From the NCBI GenBank assembly GCA_016124855.1, contig WGMX01000009.1:62001-126000 (forward strand): a stretch of 64,000 nucleotides of DNA. Direction: 5' to 3'. This DNA is from Anaerolineaceae bacterium. Its GTDB lineage: Bacteria > Chloroflexota > Anaerolineae > Aggregatilineales > Phototrophicaceae. Positions 33,841 to 42,947 of this stretch are shown in pieces. The position numbers and the translations under genes are program-made. Every line of letters begins with the position of its first letter. Position 1 is the stretch's first letter. The notes under the pieces are model-generated. The model did no database searches. It was given only the letters and a program-made list of their open reading frames with translations, and was not told the origin of the DNA.

Positions 33841-34110
33841 ATGGGACGACAACCACTTACACCAGAGCATCTGGCCTTTCTGGAACGGCGTTATGTAGAC
33901 CTCAAACAGGTCTACGAAGCGATGATTTCCTATTATCCGCCGGATGCCTATGAAGAGAACTATCTATTCGAGACGATTGTCTGTGAATTTAATTATCTAG
34001 CTGATACGCTCGGCTACGAGAATGACGAAGCGTTTTTGGATCGCCTCATGGGCGATACCGACACCGATGACTTTGATTTTGATGACGACGACTTCGACGA
34101 CCTAGATTAA
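33841..34110 (+). CDS. small acidic protein
   Basis: An 89-residue protein with a helical N-terminal two-thirds (LAFLERRYVDLKQVYEAMI) and a very acidic tail of Asp, Phe and Thr (DDFDFDDDDFDDLD). It has a strong ribosome site (GGAGG) before the ATG. It follows the lipoprotein gene by 30 bases and so is likely co-transcribed. No family was recognised. The acidic tail may mimic nucleic acid or bind cations or a basic partner, but nothing proves it. Confidence 0.65.
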   Translation: MGRQPLTPEHLAFLERRYVDLKQVYEAMISYYPPDAYEENYLFETIVCEFNYLADTLGYENDEAFLDRLMGDTDTDDFDFDDDDFDDLD

Positions 34111-34120
34111 TGGCCCCCGC

Positions 34121-35089
34121 TTAATGTGCCTGTGTCATCAGGTCTTGGGCTAGGCGTAGATTTTCTTCGGCGTAAGCCTGCCTATCGCTCAAGTTCAGTT
34201 CAGCAAAAATCTGTTGGGCGGCTGTGAAATGGTTAAAGGCCAGTTCATATTCGCCCATATTTCCGTAGACCGTGCCCAAGCTGGTTAGCAGGTCACCTTC
34301 CCCCACTTTATCACCGAGTTCTTGCGCCAACCGCAGTGTTTCGATATAGGTATCCCGTGCCAGTTCATAATAGAAACGGGCTTCAAACTCGGTGTTAGAT
34401 TTTCGACCCAGATCATTGTAGATGTTGCCGATGATGCCCAAGCGTAATGCTGCATCGGTATTGTTGCCTAAGCTCTTGTATAGAGACACGATTTCGTGAA
34501 AACATTTTATGGCTTCGGTCAATTCCCCTTGTGCAAGGTGCGAATTGCCGAGGTTGCTTAGGCGTGCGGTAAGACTGCGTTGGTCGCGCATTTGCCGCGC
34601 TACGCTGACCGATTCGCGGTGTACCTCAATCGCCTCGCTATTACGATGTAGATCATCAAAGACCAAACCGAGATTCGAAAGCCAAATACCGCGTCCGCGT
34701 GTATCGCCAATTTCTTGGGCAATGATTAACGCTTGATCTAAATAGGCCAACGCTTCATCAAAACGGCCAAGCTCCCGCAGAATATTGCCCATGTTTCCGA
34801 GGATACCATCTTCGGTCAGACGGTCATTATCGGCGCGAGCTAATATCAGCGCCCGATTGAAGCAGTCTAAGGCGAGGTCAGGGCGTTTGGTTCGGTAATA
34901 AATCAAGGCTAGGTTACCCAAATGGCGACCTTCTGCCGCTGGATCATTCATGGTTCGCGCAAGTTCTGTGGATTGTAACAGCCCGCTGATAGCCTGCTCG
35001 TAATCTTCATTTTGGAGGGCTTGTCGTACTTGCTGTAAAGCCTGCCGCACTTGCAGCAGCAGTTGTTCATGGTCAGCCACGTCGCTCAT
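34121..35089 (-). CDS. TPR-repeat protein
   Basis: A 322-residue protein made of about six tetratricopeptide repeats (for example LGNLALIYYRTKRPDLALD, MGNILRELGRFDEALAYLD, LGTVYGNMGEYELAFNHF). TPR proteins act as scaffolds; the partner is unknown. There is no signal peptide. The ATG at 35089 is preferred over one 13 codons upstream because AGGAGGGA sits eight bases before it, inside the end of the nitroreductase-like gene. The nitroreductase stop and this start are one base apart, so the two genes form an operon. Confidence 0.88.
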   Translation of the reverse strand: MSDVADHEQLLLQVRQALQQVRQALQNEDYEQAISGLLQSTELARTMNDPAAEGRHLGNLALIYYRTKRPDLALDCFNRALILARADNDRLTEDGILGNMGNILRELGRFDEALAYLDQALIIAQEIGDTRGRGIWLSNLGLVFDDLHRNSEAIEVHRESVSVARQMRDQRSLTARLSNLGNSHLAQGELTEAIKCFHEIVSLYKSLGNNTDAALRLGIIGNIYNDLGRKSNTEFEARFYYELARDTYIETLRLAQELGDKVGEGDLLTSLGTVYGNMGEYELAFNHFTAAQQIFAELNLSDRQAYAEENLRLAQDLMTQAH

Positions 35090-35090
35090 A

Positions 35091-35759
35091 TTAGCTTCCC
35101 TCCTGTCGGTTTTTACCGGATTGTCCAAGCAGAGTAACGAGCAGCACTAATCCTATCAAAGCTGCCGGCCATAACCAGATTCGATCCGTCCGCAGGCCGG
35201 GCAGTACAGGTTCATCAGCAATGATATTCAATCTGATGATTGTAAATTGATGTGAAACATCGGGTAATTTGCGTCCGTTGACTTCATCATCTACTAAGCG
35301 TCCTAAAACCGCGTCATAGCGGGCTGGCGCGTCACGCCGGAACAAATTAACGGCTCGCAGCGCTTCTGCCGGATCAGTCACCCGATCCGCCAACGCACTC
35401 ATTCGCTGGCGACCCAACTGAATAGTGACCAACGGATCAGCCAGCAGGTTTTTATACCAATCGGGACGATTTCCCCATCCAGAAATAATGTAGATGACGC
35501 TGCCGTGCCGACGAAATTCGATAGCCACATGACGTGGTTCGCCGGATTTACGACCGCGCGTGGTCAAAATCATCAGCCGCAGCAGGTTCATCACATCGCC
35601 TAGCCCCAGCCTAAACAATGTGAGCGGCGCTCGAAGTGCCAACCGCAGCAGTCCAGTTGGGTAGGGGATAAATTGAGGTTTGTCAGGTTCGATTATCATG
35701 CGTTCACGTACATCCCTTAAACGGGATAGTCTGGTTATCCTATTACTTGAGTCAGCCAC
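35091..35759 (-). CDS. membrane-tethered Ddn-family nitroreductase-like protein
   Basis: A 222-residue protein of the deazaflavin (F420)-dependent nitroreductase-like family. Hallmarks are LTTRGRKSGEPRHVAI and the flavin-contact block ISGWGNRPDWYKNLLADP, followed by VTIQLGRQRM and a helical end. Members bind F420 or FMN/heme and reduce quinones or other small molecules. Here an additional hydrophobic helix (about 190-208) near the C-terminus could tether it to the membrane, which is unusual. It is the first gene of a pair with the TPR protein. The cofactor is not certain, since no F420 gene is in the window. Confidence 0.8.
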   Translation of the reverse strand: MADSSNRITRLSRLRDVRERMIIEPDKPQFIPYPTGLLRLALRAPLTLFRLGLGDVMNLLRLMILTTRGRKSGEPRHVAIEFRRHGSVIYIISGWGNRPDWYKNLLADPLVTIQLGRQRMSALADRVTDPAEALRAVNLFRRDAPARYDAVLGRLVDDEVNGRKLPDVSHQFTIIRLNIIADEPVLPGLRTDRIWLWPAALIGLVLLVTLLGQSGKNRQEGS

Positions 35760-35993
35760 TTCTTGATATTTTTAGTATAGCCTATTCTGGGTTTTGCGTG
35801 GCAAACCTACGCTTGCTCAACGTCCACATTCCGCATCCCTGCCGTCAGGTTCCCGCCGCACTGCGAAGCCCACATTCTGCTATTATAGAGAATAGGTGCA
35901 GCGATGCGTATTAACGTGGATATCCCTGTTGCATGACCATCCGCATACAGGATAACTTGACGAACCATTACGACCCATATTGTGGAGTTTTGA

Positions 35994-38900
35994 ATGCCTG
36001 ACGAACGTGATTCCCGATTGCCTGACGAAGTGCCTGAAGAACGACCAGAAGATGACGATGTTCCGTTTCATCTGCCATTCAGCGACGAAACGGATGCGAC
36101 CCAGCACGACTTGCCTGCGGAAGATAAACCGCTGTGGAATTCCGAAAATCCAGTGGATGCCCGCAACATGCCGACCATGCCGATTATGCGTGAGCCGGGT
36201 GTGCCTGATCCCAATAAAACACTGGCGGGCAGCGGCGGTTTAGACCCGAATCCGGACTTTAATACCCGTCCCAGAAAGTCTGACGCCGGGAATACGATGC
36301 AGCACAAGGCAGTGCGCTTGGACAACACCATGCCCCACGAGCCAGCGCCTCCGCACCGTGATTATAATCAGCCGCAGCAGTATCAACAGCCTTATCCTCA
36401 ACCGCCTGCCAATATCCCTCCCGCGCCGAAGGCTGGCAGCGTACCTGCGCAACCGCTGCAGCGCCGCCAAACCCAGCGCAAACGAGGGTGCTTAGGTTGT
36501 TCGCGGGGTTGCATTGGCCTGCTCATTGGTTTTATTGTCATTTTCTGCGGTGGCTCGACTTTGCTCACGCTGGCAATTGGTGGCGCTTATGCCTCGCGCG
36601 TACAGCAGCAGTTGACACAGCGTGTTTCTGAAATCAACAACTATCAACAGTTCCAAAGCACCTTCTATCTGGATCGTAACGGTCGCCAATTGTATGAAGC
36701 CTTTGGCGAAGGTCGCCGCACCAAACTCAAATATGCCGACTTCCCCCAAACCCTGATTGACGCGACAGTATCGATTGAAGATGATAGTTTCTTCACCAAC
36801 CCCGGTATTGATGTGCAATCTACCTTACGTGCTTTTCTCCAATATGCTGGATTAACGGAAGGCTCAACTGGCGGTAGTACCATCACGCAGCAGCTTGTAC
36901 GTGGTGTGCTGTTTGATACCGAGTATCGTGCCGAGCGCAGTGTTCAGCGCAAGCTGGATGAAATTGGTTTGGCTTTGGCGCTTACCGGACAGATGAGCAA
37001 AGAGCAAATTCTTGAACTGTATCTCAATGAAATTTACTACGGTAATCTGGCATACGGGGCGGAGGCCGCTGCCCAGACCCTTTTCGGTAAACATGCGAAC
37101 CAGCTGACATTAGGTGAGGCCGCGCTTCTAGCCGGTTTACCTCAAGCGCCGGCTGATCTTGACCCGCTTAGTAACGATCCAACAGTTCAAGATAAAGTCG
37201 AAGCCCGCTGGCGCTTGGTACTAGAGCGTATGGTTGCGCTTGGCAAAATTTCACAGGCACAGGCCAATGATGCCCTTGCACAGGGTTTGAATTTTGTGCC
37301 GCGCAACATTTCACTGGAAGCACCACATTTCACTGTTTATGCCGAAGCCCAGTTCGAGGCGTTGATGGGGCAAATCGGTTATGCCCCCAAAGATGTGGCG
37401 CGCGGTGGTTTTAAAGTTTACACCACGCTTGACCTTGATATTAACAATGCCGCGCAAGAGGCTGCTCGTAATCAAGTCGCGACGCTTGCCTCCCAAAATG
37501 TGACAAATGCTTCAGTCGTCGTTTTGAAACCGTTAACTGGTGAAATTTTAGCGATGGTCGGCAGCGTTGATTACAACAATGATGCCATTGACGGGCGTGT
37601 GAATGTCGCCGTTTCTCTGCGTCAACCCGGCAGCACCATGAAGCCTTTTAACTACTCTGGCGCGATGGAAAACGGGATGACTCCCGGTGATGTCATTTGG
37701 GATGTGCCGACTAAGATCGGTATCGATGGGCAAGCGCCCTATGTCCCGCGTAATTATGACGGGGTATTTCACGGCCCGATGATCATGCGTTATGCGCTGG
37801 CGAACAGTTACAACATTCCGGCTGTGCAAACACTGCGACGTTATGGTGTAGCTTATCTGCTTGGCTTGATGCAGCGCTTTGGTGTAGGCTCATTAGGGGA
37901 TGATGCCAGCCGATATGGCCTGTCGCTGACGTTAGGTGGCGGTGAAGTGTCGCTGCTTGACCTGACCAACGGCTATTCGGTTTTTGCCAATCAAGGCTCA
38001 TACGTACCGACGACCGCCATCCTCTGCGTACTGGATAGCAGCGACAATATCATCTACAACTACGAAAATGGGTGCACGACAGGCGTTCCAACCGAAAAAA
38101 CCGTCAACAAACCGGCTTATGGCAAGCAGGCACTTGACCCGCGAATCGCTTTCATCATCAGTGACATTCTGGCGGATAACAATGCCCGCAGCACAGCAAT
38201 GGGCGCGAACAGTCCTTTGAATACCGGTGCGTTGGGCGCATCTGTTAAAACGGGTACGACCAATGACGTTAAAGATAACTGGACCGTTGGCTATACCCGT
38301 AATGTGGCGGTCGGCGTATGGGTCGGCAACAGCAACGGTGCGCCGATGGTCAACTCGTCCGGCTTAACCGGTGCGGCTCCCATTTGGAACAGTGTTATCA
38401 ATACCATCTATGGCAATCAAGCGCTCTTGAGCAAAGATTTTGCGGTCAACGGGCAGCTTCAGCCCAACCAGCAGCAAGCACCTGCCGGCGTTTCCCGCCG
38501 TGAGATTTGTGATGTCCGCCGCTTGAAAGAACCAGCAACCGACTGCGCCCGCATCACCGAATGGTTCTTGGATGGTTCTGCAGGTATTCCTGATGCGGAT
38601 GGCAATTTGATTTATCCGCCTGCGCCGCAGCCCGTGCAGCAGCAGCAAAATGGTGTGCAGTTGACTGAAGTTTCCCCCGGTGTTTTCCAAGTCTTGTCCT
38701 TCCGCCTAGCACCAGAAATCGCCAGCTTGATTCAGTTCCAAGTACAACCGGGACAAACTCCACCCCCGACACCGCTTTACTGCCAAGTGCCGAATGAATT
38801 GGCTGCCTCCGCTATCGGCGCACAGGCACAGTTGTTCATCGCACCGCCGCCCGTGCCGGATGATGCCGTATCCGCCGAAAACTATGCCCGTAATAACGGC

Positions 38901-39284
38901 TTGGCCTTCCTGCCAACCATCACCTGTACGGCTGATTTGTTGCAAGGTGGCGGCAGCGGAGGATATGGGCCTGTAGTCACAACGGCCATCATTACCTCGC
39001 CTTCGCCGGGGCAAGTCTTAACCGGCGAAACACCGATTTACGGCACGGTGCAGTTCACCGCCGATCAAGGCAAGTTCTACAAAGTTGAAGTGATTGGCGG
39101 CAACCTTGGTGATTGGACGACCATCGGCTCAACCCACACCAATAGTGTGGTCAACGGTCAGCTCGAAAACCTCTATGTGCCGGGTTTGGTCAACGGCAGT
39201 TACCGGATGCGCTTGGTCATTGTCGATAACGGCGGCGGCTTCTTGCAAGCCCCATATGAAGTGCCGTTCACGGTCTCACATTAA
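35994..39284 (+). CDS. class A penicillin-binding protein
   Basis: A 1096-residue bifunctional wall synthase. A disordered, Pro/Gln-rich cytoplasmic tail (1-165) ends in a Cys-rich patch (CLGCSRGC) just before the membrane helix (about 171-200). The glycosyltransferase domain has SIEDDSFF (catalytic Glu 262), GGSTITQQLVR and RKLDEIGLALAL. The transpeptidase has the nucleophile Ser 547 in PGSTMKPF, an NSYN motif and KTG at Lys 752. A C-terminal extension (about 990-1096, ITSPSPGQVLTGETPIYG) looks like an Ig-like domain. It polymerises and cross-links peptidoglycan outside the cell. The ATG at 35994 has TGGAG upstream. Confidence 0.95.
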   Translation: MPDERDSRLPDEVPEERPEDDDVPFHLPFSDETDATQHDLPAEDKPLWNSENPVDARNMPTMPIMREPGVPDPNKTLAGSGGLDPNPDFNTRPRKSDAGNTMQHKAVRLDNTMPHEPAPPHRDYNQPQQYQQPYPQPPANIPPAPKAGSVPAQPLQRRQTQRKRGCLGCSRGCIGLLIGFIVIFCGGSTLLTLAIGGAYASRVQQQLTQRVSEINNYQQFQSTFYLDRNGRQLYEAFGEGRRTKLKYADFPQTLIDATVSIEDDSFFTNPGIDVQSTLRAFLQYAGLTEGSTGGSTITQQLVRGVLFDTEYRAERSVQRKLDEIGLALALTGQMSKEQILELYLNEIYYGNLAYGAEAAAQTLFGKHANQLTLGEAALLAGLPQAPADLDPLSNDPTVQDKVEARWRLVLERMVALGKISQAQANDALAQGLNFVPRNISLEAPHFTVYAEAQFEALMGQIGYAPKDVARGGFKVYTTLDLDINNAAQEAARNQVATLASQNVTNASVVVLKPLTGEILAMVGSVDYNNDAIDGRVNVAVSLRQPGSTMKPFNYSGAMENGMTPGDVIWDVPTKIGIDGQAPYVPRNYDGVFHGPMIMRYALANSYNIPAVQTLRRYGVAYLLGLMQRFGVGSLGDDASRYGLSLTLGGGEVSLLDLTNGYSVFANQGSYVPTTAILCVLDSSDNIIYNYENGCTTGVPTEKTVNKPAYGKQALDPRIAFIISDILADNNARSTAMGANSPLNTGALGASVKTGTTNDVKDNWTVGYTRNVAVGVWVGNSNGAPMVNSSGLTGAAPIWNSVINTIYGNQALLSKDFAVNGQLQPNQQQAPAGVSRREICDVRRLKEPATDCARITEWFLDGSAGIPDADGNLIYPPAPQPVQQQQNGVQLTEVSPGVFQVLSFRLAPEIASLIQFQVQPGQTPPPTPLYCQVPNELAASAIGAQAQLFIAPPPVPDDAVSAENYARNNGLAFLPTITCTADLLQGGGSGGYGPVVTTAIITSPSPGQVLTGETPIYGTVQFTADQGKFYKVEVIGGNLGDWTTIGSTHTNSVVNGQLENLYVPGLVNGSYRMRLVIVDNGGGFLQAPYEVPFTVSH

Positions 39285-39317
39285 TGTAGTTTCAAGTCGC
39301 AAGTATCAAGTTTCAAG

Positions 39318-39344
39318 AAAGGGCGCTCCGGCGCTCTTTGTTTT
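39318..39344 (+). terminator. penicillin-binding protein terminator
   Basis: AAAGGGCGC (39318-39326) pairs with GCGCTCTTT (39331-39339) with one G-U pair, followed by TTTT after one G. Convergent with the next gene. Confidence 0.7.
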
Positions 39345-39354
39345 GTCTCTGAAG

Positions 39355-40302
39355 TTAGTATAAATTTATAGCGATGAGTTTTGATGTGTCACTATCGAGA
39401 ATAAAAATATGCTTATTATAAGCTGCTAAAGTGGCAAATTGATTTTGGTGGCTGCTTTGGGATGATATATCACTTGATTCTAATTGAATTTCGCCAAATG
39501 GATATCCAGTTTGTATATCAATGAGTTTTACCCTATTTGATTGGTCAAATGTGATAACCATATCATTTGAAATGATGGGGATTGCTTTGAAATTCTCGCG
39601 TATTTCCCACGTAGGCAAGCCACTTGAGATACGAAATACTAGTATTTTCGCTTGATCTAATCTTAAATACAGATCATATTGTGGCAAATATTGAAGATCA
39701 AATCTGTTTCGTTCCTCAGGCGTTAAACGATCAGATAAGGTTGAACCTGTTTCAAAATCTAAGCTGTGTCCATTATCTATCGAGGAATATACTTTATTTT
39801 CAATGAGTACAAGTCTTCCTTGAAGGTCTTTATTTGGAAATAATGCCGATTGCCATATGCGCTCGCCTTTTTCGTCAAGCCTTACGACAGATGAACAGCA
39901 GGCACTGACTAGATAGCCATCATTAAAGCCGAATAGTGCACGGAGTAATGTAACTGGATAACGCCAGATTTCTTTTCCTGTGCTTGGGTTTAAGGCAATA
40001 ATTGTTTCGTCGTCATTACATGGACTAGTGCTAGTGCCTCTAAAAAAGGCAACGCTAGATTGGGAAGTTGCAAGGAATCCATCGGCTTTTGTTAAGGGAT
40101 ATTCCCATATGATCGCTGCGTTGACGGTTGATGCATCTATCTTCCATAAAGGATGAACAGGTGCGGTGGCTTGGTTGCTAGAACAAAATGAAGTTTGAGT
40201 AAAATAGCTAATCCCGATTAATCCGACAATAAACAAAATCGCTACAAATTGAATAATGTGGTTTTTCAGAAATGCTTTTTTCCCAGTCAGCCATTTGCTC
40301 AT
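39355..40302 (-). CDS. membrane-anchored PQQ-like beta-propeller protein
   Basis: A 315-residue protein with one N-terminal membrane helix (about 14-34) and an external domain of repeated beta units of the PQQ or WD40-like kind. Examples are IIALNPSTGKEIWRYPVTLL, VVRLDEKGERIWQSALF and VKLIDIQTGYPFGEIQL. Propellers of this type bind ligands or act as scaffolds. A pair of adjacent Cys (CC, near residue 135) is unusual. The gene is AT-rich compared with the penicillin-binding protein gene, possibly acquired. The ribosome site is weak. Confidence 0.7.
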   Translation of the reverse strand: MSKWLTGKKAFLKNHIIQFVAILFIVGLIGISYFTQTSFCSSNQATAPVHPLWKIDASTVNAAIIWEYPLTKADGFLATSQSSVAFFRGTSTSPCNDDETIIALNPSTGKEIWRYPVTLLRALFGFNDGYLVSACCSSVVRLDEKGERIWQSALFPNKDLQGRLVLIENKVYSSIDNGHSLDFETGSTLSDRLTPEERNRFDLQYLPQYDLYLRLDQAKILVFRISSGLPTWEIRENFKAIPIISNDMVITFDQSNRVKLIDIQTGYPFGEIQLESSDISSQSSHQNQFATLAAYNKHIFILDSDTSKLIAINLY

Positions 40303-40402
40303 TATCCCATCTTTCGTTTAATCATTTTCTTTTGAGTGCGATTGGCTGATCCTTATCCGTGCCTATCGTCAGTACAGGTTTCTCCATCGCTTATAGGTGG
40401 GG

Positions 40403-41359
40403 TTATTTCCGCCACTCCGACACATTATCCATTGTCACATTTGCCCCGCACATAATCACCGCCACATTTGCGTTCGGCTTGACTTGAATTTTCCCTTGAG
40501 TGAGCGCTGAAAGTGTACAAGAAGCCGCCGGTTCAACCAGTAACTTTTCTTCATTCAACAGTTCGACCAACGATTCAACTACCATCTCGTCGGAAATAGC
40601 CACTACATCTTTCGCATATTCATTAACAATATCAAATTGAGTCTGTTCCGTCCGCCGCGCGCCCAAACTGGTCGCAATCGAAGTGATCGCTGGCAGTTCC
40701 ACGATGTGTCCGGCCTGAACACTCTGGTACATGCTGTCCGCACCAATTGTTTCCACCCCAATGACATCCGTTTTAGGTGAAAAAGCCTGAACAGCGCTGA
40801 TGATGCCGGAAATCAGTCCGCCGCCACCAATCGAAGCGATCACCAAATCGATGCTTGGCATTTGCTGCATCAACTCAACGAAAATAGTAGCTTGTCCTGC
40901 CATTACATTCGGATTGTTGAACGGGTGGATGAAGGCTTTGCCCTCATTCGCTGCAACTTTCATGGCTTGGCGGTTGGCTTCGTCCCAACTGTCACCATAC
41001 AACACAACCTCGCCGCCCAATGCCTCCAATGCTTGTACACGACTAGGCGCGGCATTCTTGCCGAGATAAACGGTTGCGCCCACGCCTGATAGCTCCGCCG
41101 CGTAAATCACACCCATCCCATGATTGCCCTGAGAAGCCGTGATGACTCCTTTTTGGCGTTGTTCTTCAGGTAACGATAACAGGGCATTCAACGCGCCGCG
41201 TACTTTAAATGAATGCGTCGGCTGAAAAATGTCGAGTTTTAAGAAAATATTAGCGGCTGTTTTCTGGCTGTAATAATCCGAACGAATGACTGGCGTAGGT
41301 GGCAAATATGGCTGGATACGGTTTGCGGCGATTTGTATGGCATCAGTGCTAATCAACAT
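40403..41359 (-). CDS. threonine/serine dehydratase-like PLP enzyme
   Basis: A 318-residue fold-type II PLP enzyme resembling catabolic threonine dehydratase or serine racemase. Lys 52 in HSFKVRGA forms the Schiff base, ASQGNHG binds the substrate carboxylate, and GGGGLISG binds the PLP phosphate. The C-terminal CGANVTMD end closes the cofactor pocket. It lacks the ACT-like regulatory domain of biosynthetic IlvA. It deaminates threonine or serine to the 2-oxo acid, or racemises serine; the two cannot be told apart here. AAGAGGA precedes the ATG on the minus strand. It stands alone next to a divergent toxin-antitoxin pair. Confidence 0.88.
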   Translation of the reverse strand: MLISTDAIQIAANRIQPYLPPTPVIRSDYYSQKTAANIFLKLDIFQPTHSFKVRGALNALLSLPEEQRQKGVITASQGNHGMGVIYAAELSGVGATVYLGKNAAPSRVQALEALGGEVVLYGDSWDEANRQAMKVAANEGKAFIHPFNNPNVMAGQATIFVELMQQMPSIDLVIASIGGGGLISGIISAVQAFSPKTDVIGVETIGADSMYQSVQAGHIVELPAITSIATSLGARRTEQTQFDIVNEYAKDVVAISDEMVVESLVELLNEEKLLVEPAASCTLSALTQGKIQVKPNANVAVIMCGANVTMDNVSEWRK

Positions 41360-41500
41360 GAGGTCCTCTTAAACAAATGCATACACAGTCACAAGGTAGG
41401 CATAAATCCAGATGAGCAAAATGGCTCTTGTCTGATTTGAGCTTAGATCTATTTCCGAATGACTTAATGATATAATAAACCTAAACGGAAAGGATATTAA

Positions 41501-41761
41501 ATGACTGATTTGGTTCTACATATGACACCAGAGCAACAGCAGCGTATAGAGGCAACGGCCCGTAAACGTGGATACCAATCACTCGATGATTATTTATTGG
41601 CATTAGCTGAATTAGACGCTCAAGGTGATCTAATGTTGAAGGACACTGATGATCTCACAAAAGAACAGCTTGAAGCTAATTTCCGTCAAGGGTTGCACGA
41701 AGTAGTAAGCGGTAAAACATATCCTATCGATCAATTGTGGGATATGGTCGATGCCGAATAA
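41501..41761 (+). CDS. putative type II antitoxin
   Basis: An 86-residue protein whose N-terminus (LHMTPEQQQRIEATARKRGYQSLDDYLLALAE) predicts a small helical DNA-binding or dimer domain, with an acidic C-terminal half that could wrap the toxin. It ends inside the start of the next gene with an 11-base overlap, the classic antitoxin-first layout. A TATAAT at 41471-41476 lies upstream, and GGAAAGGA precedes the ATG. The exact antitoxin family (RHH-like or Phd/AbrB-like) is not clear. It should repress its own operon. Confidence 0.72.
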   Translation: MTDLVLHMTPEQQQRIEATARKRGYQSLDDYLLALAELDAQGDLMLKDTDDLTKEQLEANFRQGLHEVVSGKTYPIDQLWDMVDAE

Positions 41762-42104
41762 CCCCATTCACATTGTCTTTGGACAGCAGTTTGTCAAAGA
41801 TCTGAAGCATCTTACGAAGAAATATCCTAATATCCGAGATGATGTAAGTAACTTTATTAACCTTCTTCAAAGTGGAGAAACACCCGGCGATCAAATAAGA
41901 GGAACGGGTTATACGGTTTATAAGGCACGAATAAGAAATAGTGATCTGACAAAAGGTAAAAGTGGTGGTTATCGGATTATTTATTTTGTTCAAACTCCCA
42001 CTGAACTTGCTTTAATTACGATCTATGTCAAGTCTGAACGGGTTGACCTAAGTGTAGCGCGACTTAAGCAGATGCTTGAAGATTACTTCAAAGCGAATTC
42101 CTAA
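41751..42104 (+). CDS. RelE/ParE-like toxin
   Basis: A 117-residue protein of the RelE/ParE fold. Hallmarks are the basic helix (FVKDLKHLTKKYPN), the YTVYKARIRNSDLTKGKSGGYRIIYFV strand block with conserved Arg and Tyr, and a last strand before a C-terminal helix. Such toxins cut ribosome-bound mRNA or block gyrase; which one applies here cannot be told. The GGYRIIY segment is more like mRNA-cutting RelE/HigB proteins. It overlaps the antitoxin, so translation is coupled. The pair is more AT-rich than flanking genes, as expected for mobile toxin-antitoxin modules. Confidence 0.82.
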   Translation: MPNNPIHIVFGQQFVKDLKHLTKKYPNIRDDVSNFINLLQSGETPGDQIRGTGYTVYKARIRNSDLTKGKSGGYRIIYFVQTPTELALITIYVKSERVDLSVARLKQMLEDYFKANS

Positions 42105-42110
42105 TATTCT

Positions 42111-42920
42111 CTAGACCTTCACCCCGCGATGTTTTTCAAACCATGTTATCGCATAGTCGATTAATGCGCGTTGTGGCATGAGAAGGGCAGTCGCCTTCGC
42201 AATTTTACCCTCGTGCTGTAGACCCGTTTCGCTGGCAAAATCGGCTCCCAAAGCATCAAAGTCCGAGTCATCCCAATCAATGTCGTCAAACGGCATCCAC
42301 TGCCGGACACCATCAATCAACATCGGCGAACCCAAGTGAATCGTGCCATGTGCGATATTTGCGCGACTTTCAGCTAAATGGAGGGAAGAATTTTTGTTGT
42401 GTCCAACCCCCAACAGCAGCACCCAACCATCCAACCGATAGACTTGTGCGAGTGGCGAATGTTCACCGAATAGGGGATACAACACATGATTCTCGGTCAC
42501 TTGTTGGGCATGTTTGCCCCATGCTGCGAACGACGCATCCGGATTATTGCTGCGAATGACGCCATCCTGTTTACGAAACGTTTCTGGAATAATGCCCATC
42601 TTGTAGGTTGGGGTCATAGCCATATCATAAACTGGCATCGTCGCGCGGATTGGCTGCCACCATTCCTCTGGCACAGGCGGATTTCGCCAATTCATCGGTT
42701 CGCTGTTATCCGCTGTAAACGTCGGCATCACCAGCGTACCTTCTTCGCCGAGCATTTCTTCCAGTGCCAAAATCACGGCCACCGGCCCGCCGTTGACATC
42801 ACCCAATGATTTTAATGACGTATGAACCACCAGCGTCATGCCTGTTTTTACGCCCAGCTTGGCCAAATCCACCTTCAAGGAAGGCACGGTCGCCGGAAAC
42901 TCTTTCATCATTTCAGTCAT
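42111..42920 (-). CDS. AAC(3)-family acetyltransferase
   Basis: A 269-residue member of the aminoglycoside 3-N-acetyltransferase family. The N-terminal GMTLVVHTSLKSLGDVNGG, the LGEEGTLVMPTFT block, the PVYDMAMTPTYKMGIIPE region and SRANIAHG near the C-terminus are typical. Family members transfer acetyl from acetyl-CoA to an amine, but many chromosomal members act on other molecules. The ATG at 42920 has AGGAG six bases before it; a start nine codons earlier is rejected. Its presence does not show drug resistance. It converges on the toxin-antitoxin pair. Confidence 0.88.
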   Translation of the reverse strand: MTEMMKEFPATVPSLKVDLAKLGVKTGMTLVVHTSLKSLGDVNGGPVAVILALEEMLGEEGTLVMPTFTADNSEPMNWRNPPVPEEWWQPIRATMPVYDMAMTPTYKMGIIPETFRKQDGVIRSNNPDASFAAWGKHAQQVTENHVLYPLFGEHSPLAQVYRLDGWVLLLGVGHNKNSSLHLAESRANIAHGTIHLGSPMLIDGVRQWMPFDDIDWDDSDFDALGADFASETGLQHEGKIAKATALLMPQRALIDYAITWFEKHRGVKV

Positions 42921-42947
42921 TACGTGCTCCTGTTGTTGAACCCTCAT

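Noticed and set aside
39290-39320. Short direct repeats of the AAGT(A/T)TCAAG kind as a CRISPR-like or attachment site
   Set aside because: Only two or three imperfect copies with no spacers; too little to support a call.
42111-42920. Aminoglycoside resistance gene
   Set aside because: Family membership alone does not show resistance; many chromosomal AAC(3)-like proteins have other substrates, and no mobile element is near.
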